Assembly: GCA_938016265.1 (NCBI GenBank)
Contig: CALLWB010000090.1
Coordinates: 1-64,000 of the forward strand
Reading direction: 5' to 3'
Source of the DNA: an uncultured Saprospiraceae bacterium
GTDB taxonomy: Bacteria > Bacteroidota > Bacteroidia > Chitinophagales > Saprospiraceae
Length of the DNA stretch: 64,000 bases
The notes beneath the pieces were generated by a model that worked only from the letters and a program-made list of their open reading frames with translations, was not told the origin of the DNA and searched no databases. Position 1 is the first letter of the stretch; each line of letters starts with the position of its first letter. Of the stretch, positions 46,003-55,949 are shown piece by piece. A program made the translations under genes and the position numbers.

Positions 46003-48324
46003 TTAGTCAGTCAACACCACCTTTCCGGTTTCCATTCTGCCATTTTCAAAAAACACTTGCAGCAAATACATCCCTGAAGGAAATTCTTTGATGTTTAGTC
46101 TGATCGCGCCAGTTTCCTTTGGTACGTGCCTTTTTAGCAGCTTGCCGTTGTTGTCCAATACATGAATCCAGCCTATTTTTTCCTTAGAAGTTAAGGTAAC
46201 GTGCCCGCTTGTTGGATTTGGGTAATAGGACCAGTCTATTTTATCTGGAGAAGTCTTTTTAGTGAGTTCCTCCGTTTCTATTTTTAGTGCAGCAACAAGC
46301 TCTTCCATATCTGGTTGACAGTCTTCAATCTTTGAGAAATTAGTGATTTGCCGTACTAGTATTTTATTCAATAAATCCTTGTTTATTTTGTCTGTAGTTG
46401 GTCTGCTGTGTGCTTTTCCTACGCCACTGTCATCCGTTAGATGGACATAAGAGCCATTTGTTGCTAAAGCGAAGGCGCGCATCAAATACTCCGTAGATTT
46501 GTCCGTCCCCGAGCAGCCAACTGGAATGATCCGAACGCCTTTTTCTGCTGCTTTTCGAATTGCGGTTTGAATGCGTTCAAAATGCCAAGGTTTATCATGT
46601 GGAGGAGCATCAAGGAACAAAAACAACAGTTTGGTCGATGCTTCCTCGCGCCAATTTAGGCGCATCGCTTTTTCGAGGGCTTGGTCTACTGCTTCTGGAG
46701 TTGTCCGACCACCCTTTGTTTTTTGCTTATTAATAAATTGATACATATCCAAGGCGTCAGAAGTAAAATCTTTAGCAAACATCAACTCTCCTGGCACATC
46801 AATATCGTAATAAAAGACACTCCCCAAGTTTATCGAATAATCAGGCAACGCTTTATTCGTTTGCCCAACAATCGACACCAATTCATCCTTGATATAGTTG
46901 ATCTCATCCTTCATGGAAGCGGTCGCATCTACTACAAATGCGATATCTATTGATTTGTCAGCAAGCACACATTCGATTGGCAATTTGACTACATTGATTC
47001 CTTTTTCAAATGGTTTGATTCTTTTTCTCGTGAAAGACTCCCCTTCTACTTCAATTTTTATTTTTTGGACTTTGTTTTCTTGGCTATAAATGTTCGGCCA
47101 CAATTCTGCTTTACCTGTATTATCTGTTCTGGCAGACCAGAGCACTTGATCATTTTTGTCTAGTATATGGACGTCTGCGCCTACGACGGGGCCATCATTT
47201 TCATTTTTCACAAGCACACAATACCGCTCTTTAAGCTCCATTTTCCAAACACGTTCATACTTACTAAGCTTATCTCTTGATACATCATCCCAAAGGTTCC
47301 ATTTGCTGAAGTCATTGATTTCGGTGGCGCTTAGAGTGTTGGCCATGCTTGGTTTTTCGAATTGATACGTTGGGGTTTTTACGATTGGTTGAAAATCGGA
47401 AGAGGATAGATTTCCAACTGGTGGGTATGCTTGAGTTCTTGTGCTGGTTGAAGTTGATTTGGTTCTTGCTGATGCAGGAGTAACAAGACGTTTTACCGAT
47501 CGAGTTCCATACTTTGCAGGGATTTCTATAGAACATGTGCTAGAACAACTAGTTACACGTTTTACAGTCCGAGTACCATATTTTGCAGGCACCTCTTCAG
47601 AATATGTCGTTGCAGGAGAAACAATGATTCTTTTAGTTATTGTTTTGTATACCGCTGGAACTTCTTCAGTTTTTATGAGTTCTCCATCCTTGTCTCGAAG
47701 CGGCGCCATACCGCAACCAGCCCTCTCCAAAACCTGTTCAGTAACGGTTTCATAGACTGCTGGTACGACTACTAATCTGGTAGATGCAGGTTCTATTTCA
47801 TACTGTTCGATAGTTGTTTCATATTTTGGTGAGGCGACGATTAATCTGGTAGAAGCTGGCTCTATTTCGTACCTTTCTGTTACTAATTCGTAGCGTGGAT
47901 CGATGTCTGTTATCGCTTTTGAATCTGCTTGCGGAGTGCCTTTTTTCCCAGTAAAAGTAACTTTAATTTTGTTCAATTCTTGCGGAGTTGCTGGTAGGCT
48001 ATTAGTCAATACAACTTCTCTTGCTATGGTGAAGGGCCGTTTATTTCCCTGTATAGATATTTCTACTTCTTGCTCTTTCAAGTCTGGGGTTTGGAGTATT
48101 GGCCGTCCCTTGGTTTTGATGCTCAAAATGTAAGGAATCTGAGGCACTGACAATTCGAATTTGCCTTCCTGATTGGTGTATACGATATTGTTGGTTGCTG
48201 TTTCAGTAACCTGAGCATTGTTGATTGGGGTTTGTTTCTTATCTACTACAATGCCAGAAATTTTCTGCTGTGCGAAAGCGGAAAACGAGGATATAAGTAG
48301 AATAGTTAGTATTAACTTATTCAT
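46003..48324 (-). CDS. Surface VWA-domain protein with T9SS tail
   Basis: 773 residues. A signal peptide ends FSAFAQ. Residues 20-95 are a CarboxypepD_reg-like domain (KISGIVVDKKQTPINNAQV). Residues about 143-290 are at least five imperfect repeats of VPAxYxTxTxxV...PAS type (YEIEPASTRL, VPAVYKTITKR, IPAKYGTRSVKRL), with Cys pairs. A second beta-sandwich follows, then a von Willebrand A domain (about 458-615) with its metal site visible: DATAS, Thr in GGRTTPE, and Asp in FLFLDAPPH. The last 80 residues (YYPNPTSGHVTLT) are a T9SS type A sorting domain. The protein is probably displayed on the surface as a cation-dependent adhesin or binding protein. Confidence 0.88.
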   Translation of the reverse strand: MNKLILTILLISSFSAFAQQKISGIVVDKKQTPINNAQVTETATNNIVYTNQEGKFELSVPQIPYILSIKTKGRPILQTPDLKEQEVEISIQGNKRPFTIAREVVLTNSLPATPQELNKIKVTFTGKKGTPQADSKAITDIDPRYELVTERYEIEPASTRLIVASPKYETTIEQYEIEPASTRLVVVPAVYETVTEQVLERAGCGMAPLRDKDGELIKTEEVPAVYKTITKRIIVSPATTYSEEVPAKYGTRTVKRVTSCSSTCSIEIPAKYGTRSVKRLVTPASARTKSTSTSTRTQAYPPVGNLSSSDFQPIVKTPTYQFEKPSMANTLSATEINDFSKWNLWDDVSRDKLSKYERVWKMELKERYCVLVKNENDGPVVGADVHILDKNDQVLWSARTDNTGKAELWPNIYSQENKVQKIKIEVEGESFTRKRIKPFEKGINVVKLPIECVLADKSIDIAFVVDATASMKDEINYIKDELVSIVGQTNKALPDYSINLGSVFYYDIDVPGELMFAKDFTSDALDMYQFINKQKTKGGRTTPEAVDQALEKAMRLNWREEASTKLLFLFLDAPPHDKPWHFERIQTAIRKAAEKGVRIIPVGCSGTDKSTEYLMRAFALATNGSYVHLTDDSGVGKAHSRPTTDKINKDLLNKILVRQITNFSKIEDCQPDMEELVAALKIETEELTKKTSPDKIDWSYYPNPTSGHVTLTSKEKIGWIHVLDNNGKLLKRHVPKETGAIRLNIKEFPSGMYLLQVFFENGRMETGKVVLTD

Positions 48325-48846
48325 AATGTATTTTTTTTAATGTAATTTTAACTCGTTCACTCTTGATACAGACGTCAATGTACCCTTGTGTTAAAGCATT
48401 GGTATCTAGTCTTGTAAAAGAGTATTTCTACGCTTTACAAGTCTGATTGTGTGCAGTAAATTTTGCAGTTATGTTCAACTTCAATAACGACACTAAGTTG
48501 AATTTGGTTGGTAGGGAAACTATTGTTGAGAACTGATTTCTGTATAAGAGCATGATTCTCAGGATAAAGGGAGAAGAAAAAAACATTCATTTTCTAGAGG
48601 TTATTTTGACTCAGCAAAATCACCCCATCCATTCAAGCAATAAATGTTAATTCTTGCAATCACTCCTTCTCGCATAAAAAAGAAATACAAAAAAAATCCA
48701 CCAAAATGGATCAGTCCCTCCTATCTTTAGTGGTCAATAGCAAGGCGAGTCGCTTTACTCAATACAAATACAACAAAAAAGCCGTTACAGATATTATCCA
48801 TAACGACCATTCAATTTATTTTGACCTATCAAAAATATTGACAATA
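48325..48846. other. Intergenic region upstream of VWA gene
   Basis: 522 AT-rich bases between the VWA gene start and the end of the beta-barrel gene, both on the minus strand. An 84-codon plus-strand frame (48706-48960) overlaps the barrel gene antisense and is rejected. GACGTCAAT at 48371-48379 also appears at 49741-49749 upstream of the next gene. No clear promoter was found. Confidence 0.5.
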
Positions 48847-49575
48847 TTATTCGGGAACAAAAATGTCTTTTACCGCCTCGCCCTTATCCTCACAATTACA
48901 ATTGCAACCATTAAAGTTAAAGATAAATCCAGCACGCATCAAAACCGTCGTAGCGTTTGATTTAAAAACACCAGGACGAGGATTTTCGTTTCCAGTCATT
49001 TCCCCTTTATAACGTACATTAGAAGTCGTACCTGCCGTAATACCGAAGTCAAAAGTAATTGGAAAATTCTTAGGTTTCAGCATGATTCCTGTGCCAATTC
49101 CTCCTGCTACACCAAAACCATTAATATCCAAATTATAATTATGATAATCAATGTCGTCTTCCTTGATAATATTCAAACTAGCAAATGCTGCAGGTCCAAA
49201 CCGCCCTTCCACATAAGGCATATATTGCTCACTATCCGTAAATTGATAGCGTAAAAACAGTTGGATAGTCTGATACAGATCAATTTCTCGTTGTTCTCCA
49301 ATATAGTTTTCAAAACCTCTGGAGGTAAGGTCTACTTCAAACTTATTATTAGAATAGGAGTAGCTATTTACATCCACACCAAAAATGAAATTTGATTCAT
49401 TCAGGTATTTAGAAACACTAAATCCGCCTCCATAAGGATTGCCTTCTATGTTTTCTTGGAATGTTCCCAAGGCATGCACATAGTCAAAATTCAAACCTAC
49501 CCGAAGTTGAGCATTCGCTGAAAAAGTAAAAAAAAGGAGAGAGAGTAAAGACAAAGAATACGTAATTGTTTTCAT
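48847..49575 (-). CDS. Small outer-membrane beta-barrel protein
   Basis: 242 residues. A signal peptide ends FSANAQ. The mature chain is made of alternating amphipathic strands (LRVGLNFDYVHA, FIFGVDVNSYSY, TIQLFLRYQF, GFGVAGGIGTGIML, VLMRAGFIFNF), as in small OmpA/OmpW-type 8- to 10-stranded barrels. The C-terminus has a Cys-rich tail (NGCNCNCED), which is uncommon. Function unknown. It is transcribed in the same direction as the M36 peptidase gene upstream, with a terminator between. Confidence 0.83.
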   Translation of the reverse strand: MKTITYSLSLLSLLFFTFSANAQLRVGLNFDYVHALGTFQENIEGNPYGGGFSVSKYLNESNFIFGVDVNSYSYSNNKFEVDLTSRGFENYIGEQREIDLYQTIQLFLRYQFTDSEQYMPYVEGRFGPAAFASLNIIKEDDIDYHNYNLDINGFGVAGGIGTGIMLKPKNFPITFDFGITAGTTSNVRYKGEMTGNENPRPGVFKSNATTVLMRAGFIFNFNGCNCNCEDKGEAVKDIFVPE

Positions 49576-49886
49576 GACTTTGTTTTGATTTTAGTTCATC
49601 ATTGAAAAGTAATTGAAAGTTTTACCGTTCAAAAAAATAAACCAGTTAGATAAATACTACTTAAATTTAAAGGATTCCTAATAAATATACAATTCAAACA
49701 GGTTTTTACTTGGAATGTTCACATCATTTGTCGCAAGACTGACGTCAATACACAACATTCAGCTACTATTAAAATAAAAAGGACTTTAGAACTACACTAA
49801 CGCGTAAGTAACTAAAGTCCTTTGATTGATATTTTACATTCTGAAAATATTCCAGAATTCTATTTTAATTAAGGTATTGTCTTCTA
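49576..49886. other. Intergenic region with terminator
   Basis: 311 bases. It contains the terminator of the M36 peptidase gene (49767-49823) and must hold the promoter of the beta-barrel gene; no exact TAnnTTTG match was found for the latter. Confidence 0.6.
49767..49823 (-). terminator. Terminator of M36 peptidase gene
   Basis: A 12-bp perfect stem, AAAGGACTTTAG (49778-49789) with CTAAAGTCCTTT (49812-49823), has a 22-base loop. On the minus strand it is followed by a T-rich run (A-rich 49771-49780 on plus). Confidence 0.8.
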
Positions 49887-52800
49887 TTATTCTGTAATTA
49901 CAAATCGTTTTACAGCTTCTCCTTTAGATGTTCTCACAATGGCAAAATATGCGCCACCAGCTTCAGAAGAAAGATCTATTGGAATAGCAAACTCAGAACC
50001 TTCCAATTGCTGTACATAAAGTTCTTGTCCTAGTACATTGTAAATATGCAGGCTAGCTTTTTCGACATTCAAAAATTCCAAATCTACGGTAAAGACTCCA
50101 TTAGAAGGATTCGGTCGTAGTTCAAAGTTGGTCAGATTCTCTAGCTCGACAACGCCACTATAAACACTTACCGTTACTGTAGCTTGAGTTATACATCCCT
50201 CAGCATCCGTTATTATTACAGTATATTCTCCAGGTGCAAGCCCAGTAGCAATTGGTCCAGTTTGACCATTATCCCATTGGAAAATGTAGGCAGGCACCCC
50301 ACCATTTACATTCGCTCCAGCACTTCCATCATTTCCTGTTGACGGAGTGACGGTGAAAGTAACACTCATTTGAGCTGGCTCGGAAATTAATACGGTAGTA
50401 ACACCAATACATCCATTTGCGTCAGTAACATTTACAGTATAGGCTCCTGCTGGCAGTCCAGCCTGATCTTCAAGTGGCACTCCATTACTCCAAGTGTAGG
50501 TGAATGGCGCAGTTCCTCCATTTACCGTCAAATCTATTGTTCCATCATTATCTCCAGAACAGCTGATATCTGTGTGTGTGGAGGATAAAACCGGACCATT
50601 CGCTTCACTAACCACATTACCTGATATAACTCTAGTACATCCAGCGGCATCCGTTATTGTGCAAGTATAGGTCCCTGTCATCAAACCACCAATACCAGGC
50701 ATGGTCGAGTTCGTGTTCCATAAATACTGATAAGGAGGATTTCCTCCATTTACCGTTGCATTCGCAGAAGCACCACTTAAACTACACTGACTATCGTTGG
50801 TAATCACTGCTGCATTTATTGCTGGTGGCTCCGTCAAAAATACCGTTTCAACATCGACACAACTTCCCTGACTTACAGTAACTGTATATTGACCAGCTGG
50901 TAAATTATTGATAGAAGAAGTAGTTGCGCTATTGCTCCAAATGTAATTAAATGCTCCTGGATTGGTTACGGAAACCGCGCCAGATAAATCTCCATTACAA
51001 GCCAAATTATTACTAGTAATTGTTGCATTTAATACTCCAGAGTCATTCACGATAACTGTTCCATTTGTAGGACAACCATTTGCATCGGTAACGGTAACAG
51101 AATAAGCACCCGGAGTTAACCCATTGATAGACTGTGTTGTTGAGCTATTGCTCCAAATGTAAGTGATTGGCGCTGCTCCACCCACAGGATTAGCAGTTGC
51201 TGTTCCACTCGCTGCGCCACAGGTAGCAGTTGTTGCACTGACCGAAACACTAATCGCACATGTACAAGCATCGACAACCACAACTGTAGTAGAACTAGAA
51301 CATCCATTCGAATCTGAATAAACAACACCATAGGTGCCAGGCACTAAATTTATTGCAGTCGCTGCAGTTTGGTTTCCAGTAGCAGCGTCCCATTGGAACG
51401 TGTAGGGTGCTGTACCACCACCAGGAACAATAGAAGCCGTACCATCACCTCCTGCACAAGTTACTCCTGTACTAGATGTGGAAGAAGTTAGAGCACAATT
51501 ACAAGCATCAACAACTGTAACGGTAGTTGAATTGGAGCATCCATTCGAATCTGAATAGATAACACTATAGGTTCCAGGCGCTAGGTTTATTGCAGTTGCT
51601 ACAGTTTGGTTTCCAGCTGCAGCGTCCCATTGGAACGAATAAGGCGCTGTACCACCTCCTGGAACAATAGAAGCTGTACCATCACCTCCTGCACAAGTCA
51701 CCCCTGTACTTGAGGTGGAGGAAGTCAGCGCGCACGTGCAAGCATCTGGTACTACGACTGTCAAAACACCTGCACATCCAGTAGCATCTGAATAATTGAC
51801 TACATAGGTAGCTGGGGGCAAGTTAATAGCAGTTTGTGTAATTTGATTTCCTGCCGCAGCATCCCACTGGAAGGAGTATGGTGCAGTTCCTCCGGTTGGA
51901 TTTACTGTTGCGGTTCCGTCATTTCCAGCACAAGTTGCTCCTGTATTCATGGAGGTTGCAGAAACATTGCAAGCACATCCATCGGCTACAGTTACTGTAA
52001 GAATTTCCTCACATCCATTTGTATCTGATATAGAAACAGAATAAGTGCCAGCAGATAAATTGATTGCAGTTTGTGTTGTCTGATTCCCAGAAGCAGCATC
52101 CCATTGATAAGTGTAGATCCCTGTTCCTCCTGTTGGATTAGCAGATGCTGAACCATCATTTCCTGCACATGTTGTACTCGTCGATGTAGGAGTTGAACCC
52201 AATACTGTAGGTCCAAGAACAGATACTGTTGTGATAGAAACACACATTTGAGCATCCACTACCGTTACCGAATACGTTCCAGGACATAAATTAATTGCCG
52301 TCAGAGTTGTTTGGTTGGCTGCAGCGGCATCCCATAAAATATTAAAGGGTGCGGTACCATTGTTAGGATTCACATCAGCCATCCCATCACAAAATCCAGC
52401 GCACGTCTCGTCCACATTAGATCCAATAGCAGTTAGGGCGCAACCGGCGCAGTTGTCTGCTACGACTACTGAAATCTGATCAGAACATCCACTAGCATCA
52501 GTCACCACGACCACATAAGTTCCAGATCCTAAGTTGATGGCGGTCTGGGTAGTTTGGTTACCAGCATTAGCATCCCATTGATACATAAAAGGAGCTGTAC
52601 CAATTGGATTTACGGTTGCTGTACCATCAGTCATCATGCAATTTGCCAAGGTAGCAGAAGAAGTAAGCGAAGGCCCAGCGGTTCCAAGAACAGTAACCGT
52701 TTCTACAGAAGTACAACCATTCGTGTCAGTAATAGTTACCAAGTAAGGCCCTGCAGCTAGTCCAGTCGCAGTTTGCGTTACTTGTCCAGCTGCTGCTAAA

Positions 52801-55800
52801 TCCCATTGATAATTATATCCCGGCACTCCTCCTGAAGGATTGACAGTTGCTGTTCCATCCTTAGAAGCACAATTTTCTGGTGTTGAAGTATTCATGCTGA
52901 CAATAGCAGGTGGCCCAGTCACGGTTCCTGTAGTTGTTGCTGTGCATCCGGTTCCGTCAGTAACGGAGACTACATAAGTACCAGGTGCTATGAAAAATGG
53001 ACTTTGAACAGTAGATCCAAAATCCCATTCGTAATCGTAAGGCGGTATTCCTCCAGTTGCTACAATGTTTAATGCCCCGTCGCTGGTATTACTGCAAGAG
53101 GCAGCCGCATTTTGGCTAGCTACTGCGTTTATCACGTTTGGAGGTCCCGTTATTGTTGCATTGATTACTTGAATACATGAATTAGCATCTGTTACAGAAA
53201 CTAAATAGGTATTTGGAAGAAGGCCCATTGCTGTTTGAGTATTCTGGTTGCCTGCATTCGCATCCCAAAGATAAGTGAATGGTGAAGCTCCCGCACCAGC
53301 AGTTACTGTTGCAGATCCAGTTGCAAAACCACATGTCGAATTCACTACAGATGTCGTAAGATTAAGATTACAAGCAGCATTCAAAAACTGACAAATCTCA
53401 ATCGCCCATCCATTAAGGGATCCTCCGTTGGTATCTGCGCCATCACTTACCGTAAGTACCCAGTTTCCAACAGGATCTTCCCCATTGAATGCGGAAAGTG
53501 GGCTAGTTGGAATGTACATTGTTCCTCCCGTTGGAGGGCATGCAATCGTTGCTGTCGCTGCTTCATCGTCAAAACCTAGATCAAATAGATTGTTTGTACC
53601 ACATTGCTGAGTCATTAGAGTGGCTGAAGTCCCTGATGGAGCCGTTAAAGTAAACGTCAAATCACCAACAAAACTATGCGTCCCATTCAAATTAACAATA
53701 TTCACATCCACTATACTTCCTGCTGTCGGCACTCCTATTGTTGAAGTGATAGTGGGTGTACCTGAATTAGAAATAACGATAGGTACATCATTTGCTGTAA
53801 AAGTAACACAGGACGGGCAGTTTGCTCCGCTGACGACTTCAATATATCCGGTTATAGTTTCTGTATCTGTTCCATTTGCATTTGTAGCGGTTAAAGTAAC
53901 ATTGTAGATTCCATCTGCAGTATAAGTTACTACTGGATTTTGCATGGTAGAAGTTGCAGGCGTTGCTCCAGGAAAGGTCCAAGACCAACTTGTAGGATTG
54001 CCTACAGAAAGGTCAGTAAAGTTGACAACCCCACCATCATCAAGGCAAATGGCTGTCGCATCGGCTTCGAAGCTAACCACTGGTGGCGCATTGAGCGGAG
54101 GCAATGTGTAGCCACATCCAGTCAAAAGACTATGTATATTCGTTAAATCAGTAGCTGGATACCCTAAAGAAATAGCGGCTTGGTAAACCGCATTTGCTGC
54201 ATCATTTTGACTAGCAGATCCACCAGTCATTCCTAAACCTAATAAGAAAATTTTATCCGTTTGTTGCTGACCAACGGCATCCCAAACTTTCATCATACAA
54301 GTTGACCAAATCTGCCCGTCTGTATGAATTTGTCCTACAAGACCAGCAGGATAGGCCGCAGTATAATCGGTAGTCCGTCCAGCCCAACAAACGTTGTGCC
54401 CATCCCAATTGAATACCCAATTGAATTGAGGGTCAGCAGCTGTCCAGAATCCTTTTCCTCTATTGTAAGATTGTGCCCAGTAGTCACCACAGCCTTCACT
54501 AAGGCCATCTACCTGAGATAGATTTCCGCTAGTGATCCAGTCATGAATACCATGTCCTAGTTCATGATGAATAACGTCAGTGTCCTCTGCATCATCCACA
54601 CACCCTTCTCCAAATTCCAAAGATCCGGAACTACCTGAGTAGAAGGAATTGTCAGCATTGTTAGCGCCTTGGGGGTCAAATTGTACGCCTCCGGGATATT
54701 GAAAAGGTTCTACTGGACAGTTTAGCGTAATATTCATGTATCGCATAGAGAAATCAATGTGATAGTAAGTATTTACTGCCTCAAATGCGTCATCACCCCG
54801 ATTGTAGTTGAAGGCACTTGAAGCCTGTGTAAAGAGACCTGTCATTGGAGCACCAGTATCTACTATTTCTGCCCAAGGTCCTTTGAGGGTATGAATACCA
54901 CCAGTCAGGTCTATATCTAAAAGGGTAACCGGCACTAATTGGCTAGTAAGGTCTGGAGAGTCCAGGTCATTGTTGTCAGTATATCCTCCTGTTCCATAAG
55001 TGGTCATTGCAGAAGAAAGTGGGTCAGGATCGAAAACATTACCAGTACCATTGACTGGGATGCTCAATTGACTTTTGTCTTTATTATTAGAGCTGTGAGC
55101 ATGATTTTCATGGTCATGGGGATGGTCGTGATCGTTTGCATTGCAGTAAAGCGCTGCATCGACGGCCTTAAATATTTCTTTTGTTTTGGCATCGATATAA
55201 ACCTGCCAGTCTCCTAGTGGTTCATCTGCCATAATGATAACTTTGTAAGCTAGACGAGCATTTCCTTTATTAGAATAAACCATCAATTCTGATTTTTCTA
55301 ATTTTAATCTACCGCTCATTCGGATGTGATCTTTTGCCATTTGGACGGCCTCTGACTTAGGAAAAGTAACAGTTATGTTATTGAGTGATACCTTTGGAAT
55401 GTAATTGTTCATTACGAAAGTGACAACATTGTTATTATCAATGGTAATTGCAATTTCGGCTTTGTTGACAGGGAGTCCTTGGTGTTGTTGTCGGAATCTT
55501 ACTGTGTGGCCGATTTCTGTTGTTCTGGTAGCGTGGTGTTTTAAGTCGCTAAGATCAGAAAACGCAAGGCCGTACAACGGGACATTCGCTAGCAGGTATT
55601 GTTTGGCCATTTCTTCGGGAGTGTCTTCCTGTAATTGGTAATTGGCATTGTAAACGGCTGCAGGTAAGCCTGTTTCCATGTTGATGTTCATATTGTCCAC
55701 GAGGTGGGTACGAAATGATTCATCGGGAGCGATTTCGAAGCTATGTTTTTGAGGAGCTTTTTGACTATAACCTTTGGGAAAGGTGCAGTAGAAGAATAAA

Positions 55801-55841
55801 AGAAGCATAGAAAGATGACAGGTGAATTTATAGAAATTCAT
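49887..55841 (-). CDS. M36 (fungalysin-like) metallopeptidase with SprB repeats and T9SS tail
   Basis: 1984 residues. A signal peptide (MNFYKF to KGYSQ) is followed by a propeptide of FTP type, then an M36-like catalytic domain with the zinc motif HELGHGIHDW at about 425-434 and a downstream Glu in GLSEGCGDYWAQS. A PKD domain (about 585-668; VNFTDLSVGNPTSWSW) and a proprotein-convertase P-domain-like segment (about 680-817; SLNGWAIEICQ) follow. Residues about 823-1890 are 14 SprB repeats of about 74-79 residues (CxGxDGTATVNP, QWDAAxGNQ, INLxPGTY, VTxSDxNGC). The last 80 residues (ELRPNPSNGVFTVDL) are a T9SS type A sorting domain. Expected role: secreted, surface-held protein degradation. Confidence 0.93.
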   Translation of the reverse strand: MNFYKFTCHLSMLLLFFYCTFPKGYSQKAPQKHSFEIAPDESFRTHLVDNMNINMETGLPAAVYNANYQLQEDTPEEMAKQYLLANVPLYGLAFSDLSDLKHHATRTTEIGHTVRFRQQHQGLPVNKAEIAITIDNNNVVTFVMNNYIPKVSLNNITVTFPKSEAVQMAKDHIRMSGRLKLEKSELMVYSNKGNARLAYKVIIMADEPLGDWQVYIDAKTKEIFKAVDAALYCNANDHDHPHDHENHAHSSNNKDKSQLSIPVNGTGNVFDPDPLSSAMTTYGTGGYTDNNDLDSPDLTSQLVPVTLLDIDLTGGIHTLKGPWAEIVDTGAPMTGLFTQASSAFNYNRGDDAFEAVNTYYHIDFSMRYMNITLNCPVEPFQYPGGVQFDPQGANNADNSFYSGSSGSLEFGEGCVDDAEDTDVIHHELGHGIHDWITSGNLSQVDGLSEGCGDYWAQSYNRGKGFWTAADPQFNWVFNWDGHNVCWAGRTTDYTAAYPAGLVGQIHTDGQIWSTCMMKVWDAVGQQQTDKIFLLGLGMTGGSASQNDAANAVYQAAISLGYPATDLTNIHSLLTGCGYTLPPLNAPPVVSFEADATAICLDDGGVVNFTDLSVGNPTSWSWTFPGATPATSTMQNPVVTYTADGIYNVTLTATNANGTDTETITGYIEVVSGANCPSCVTFTANDVPIVISNSGTPTITSTIGVPTAGSIVDVNIVNLNGTHSFVGDLTFTLTAPSGTSATLMTQQCGTNNLFDLGFDDEAATATIACPPTGGTMYIPTSPLSAFNGEDPVGNWVLTVSDGADTNGGSLNGWAIEICQFLNAACNLNLTTSVVNSTCGFATGSATVTAGAGASPFTYLWDANAGNQNTQTAMGLLPNTYLVSVTDANSCIQVINATITGPPNVINAVASQNAAASCSNTSDGALNIVATGGIPPYDYEWDFGSTVQSPFFIAPGTYVVSVTDGTGCTATTTGTVTGPPAIVSMNTSTPENCASKDGTATVNPSGGVPGYNYQWDLAAAGQVTQTATGLAAGPYLVTITDTNGCTSVETVTVLGTAGPSLTSSATLANCMMTDGTATVNPIGTAPFMYQWDANAGNQTTQTAINLGSGTYVVVVTDASGCSDQISVVVADNCAGCALTAIGSNVDETCAGFCDGMADVNPNNGTAPFNILWDAAAANQTTLTAINLCPGTYSVTVVDAQMCVSITTVSVLGPTVLGSTPTSTSTTCAGNDGSASANPTGGTGIYTYQWDAASGNQTTQTAINLSAGTYSVSISDTNGCEEILTVTVADGCACNVSATSMNTGATCAGNDGTATVNPTGGTAPYSFQWDAAAGNQITQTAINLPPATYVVNYSDATGCAGVLTVVVPDACTCALTSSTSSTGVTCAGGDGTASIVPGGGTAPYSFQWDAAAGNQTVATAINLAPGTYSVIYSDSNGCSNSTTVTVVDACNCALTSSTSSTGVTCAGGDGTASIVPGGGTAPYTFQWDAATGNQTAATAINLVPGTYGVVYSDSNGCSSSTTVVVVDACTCAISVSVSATTATCGAASGTATANPVGGAAPITYIWSNSSTTQSINGLTPGAYSVTVTDANGCPTNGTVIVNDSGVLNATITSNNLACNGDLSGAVSVTNPGAFNYIWSNSATTSSINNLPAGQYTVTVSQGSCVDVETVFLTEPPAINAAVITNDSQCSLSGASANATVNGGNPPYQYLWNTNSTMPGIGGLMTGTYTCTITDAAGCTRVISGNVVSEANGPVLSSTHTDISCSGDNDGTIDLTVNGGTAPFTYTWSNGVPLEDQAGLPAGAYTVNVTDANGCIGVTTVLISEPAQMSVTFTVTPSTGNDGSAGANVNGGVPAYIFQWDNGQTGPIATGLAPGEYTVIITDAEGCITQATVTVSVYSGVVELENLTNFELRPNPSNGVFTVDLEFLNVEKASLHIYNVLGQELYVQQLEGSEFAIPIDLSSEAGGAYFAIVRTSKGEAVKRFVITE
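51264..51737. repeat. Recent 237-bp tandem duplication inside the M36 gene
   Basis: Units 51264-51500 and 51501-51737 encode two nearly identical 79-residue SprB repeats (both with CALTSSTSSTGVTCAGGDG). Neighbouring repeats are clearly more diverged, so this pair looks recently copied or homogenised. Confidence 0.8.
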
Positions 55842-55949
55842 AAGCTTTCAGGATTTTGACAGGATAATAAATAATGTACTAAATATATATAAATAATGGG
55901 CAAAAAAGCTTGTTACATTACAAAAATGACTAATAATAGACAAAGCAAG

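Noticed and set aside
45879-46091. 70-codon plus-strand frame
   Set aside because: Overlaps the VWA gene end and contains the terminator of that gene.
48706-48960. 84-codon plus-strand frame
   Set aside because: Its 3' part is antisense to the well-supported outer-membrane barrel gene and it has no features of its own.
48371-49749. GACGTCAAT shared by 48371-48379 and 49741-49749
   Set aside because: Two copies of a 9-base word in AT-rich DNA at different distances from the start codons are too weak to call a regulator site.
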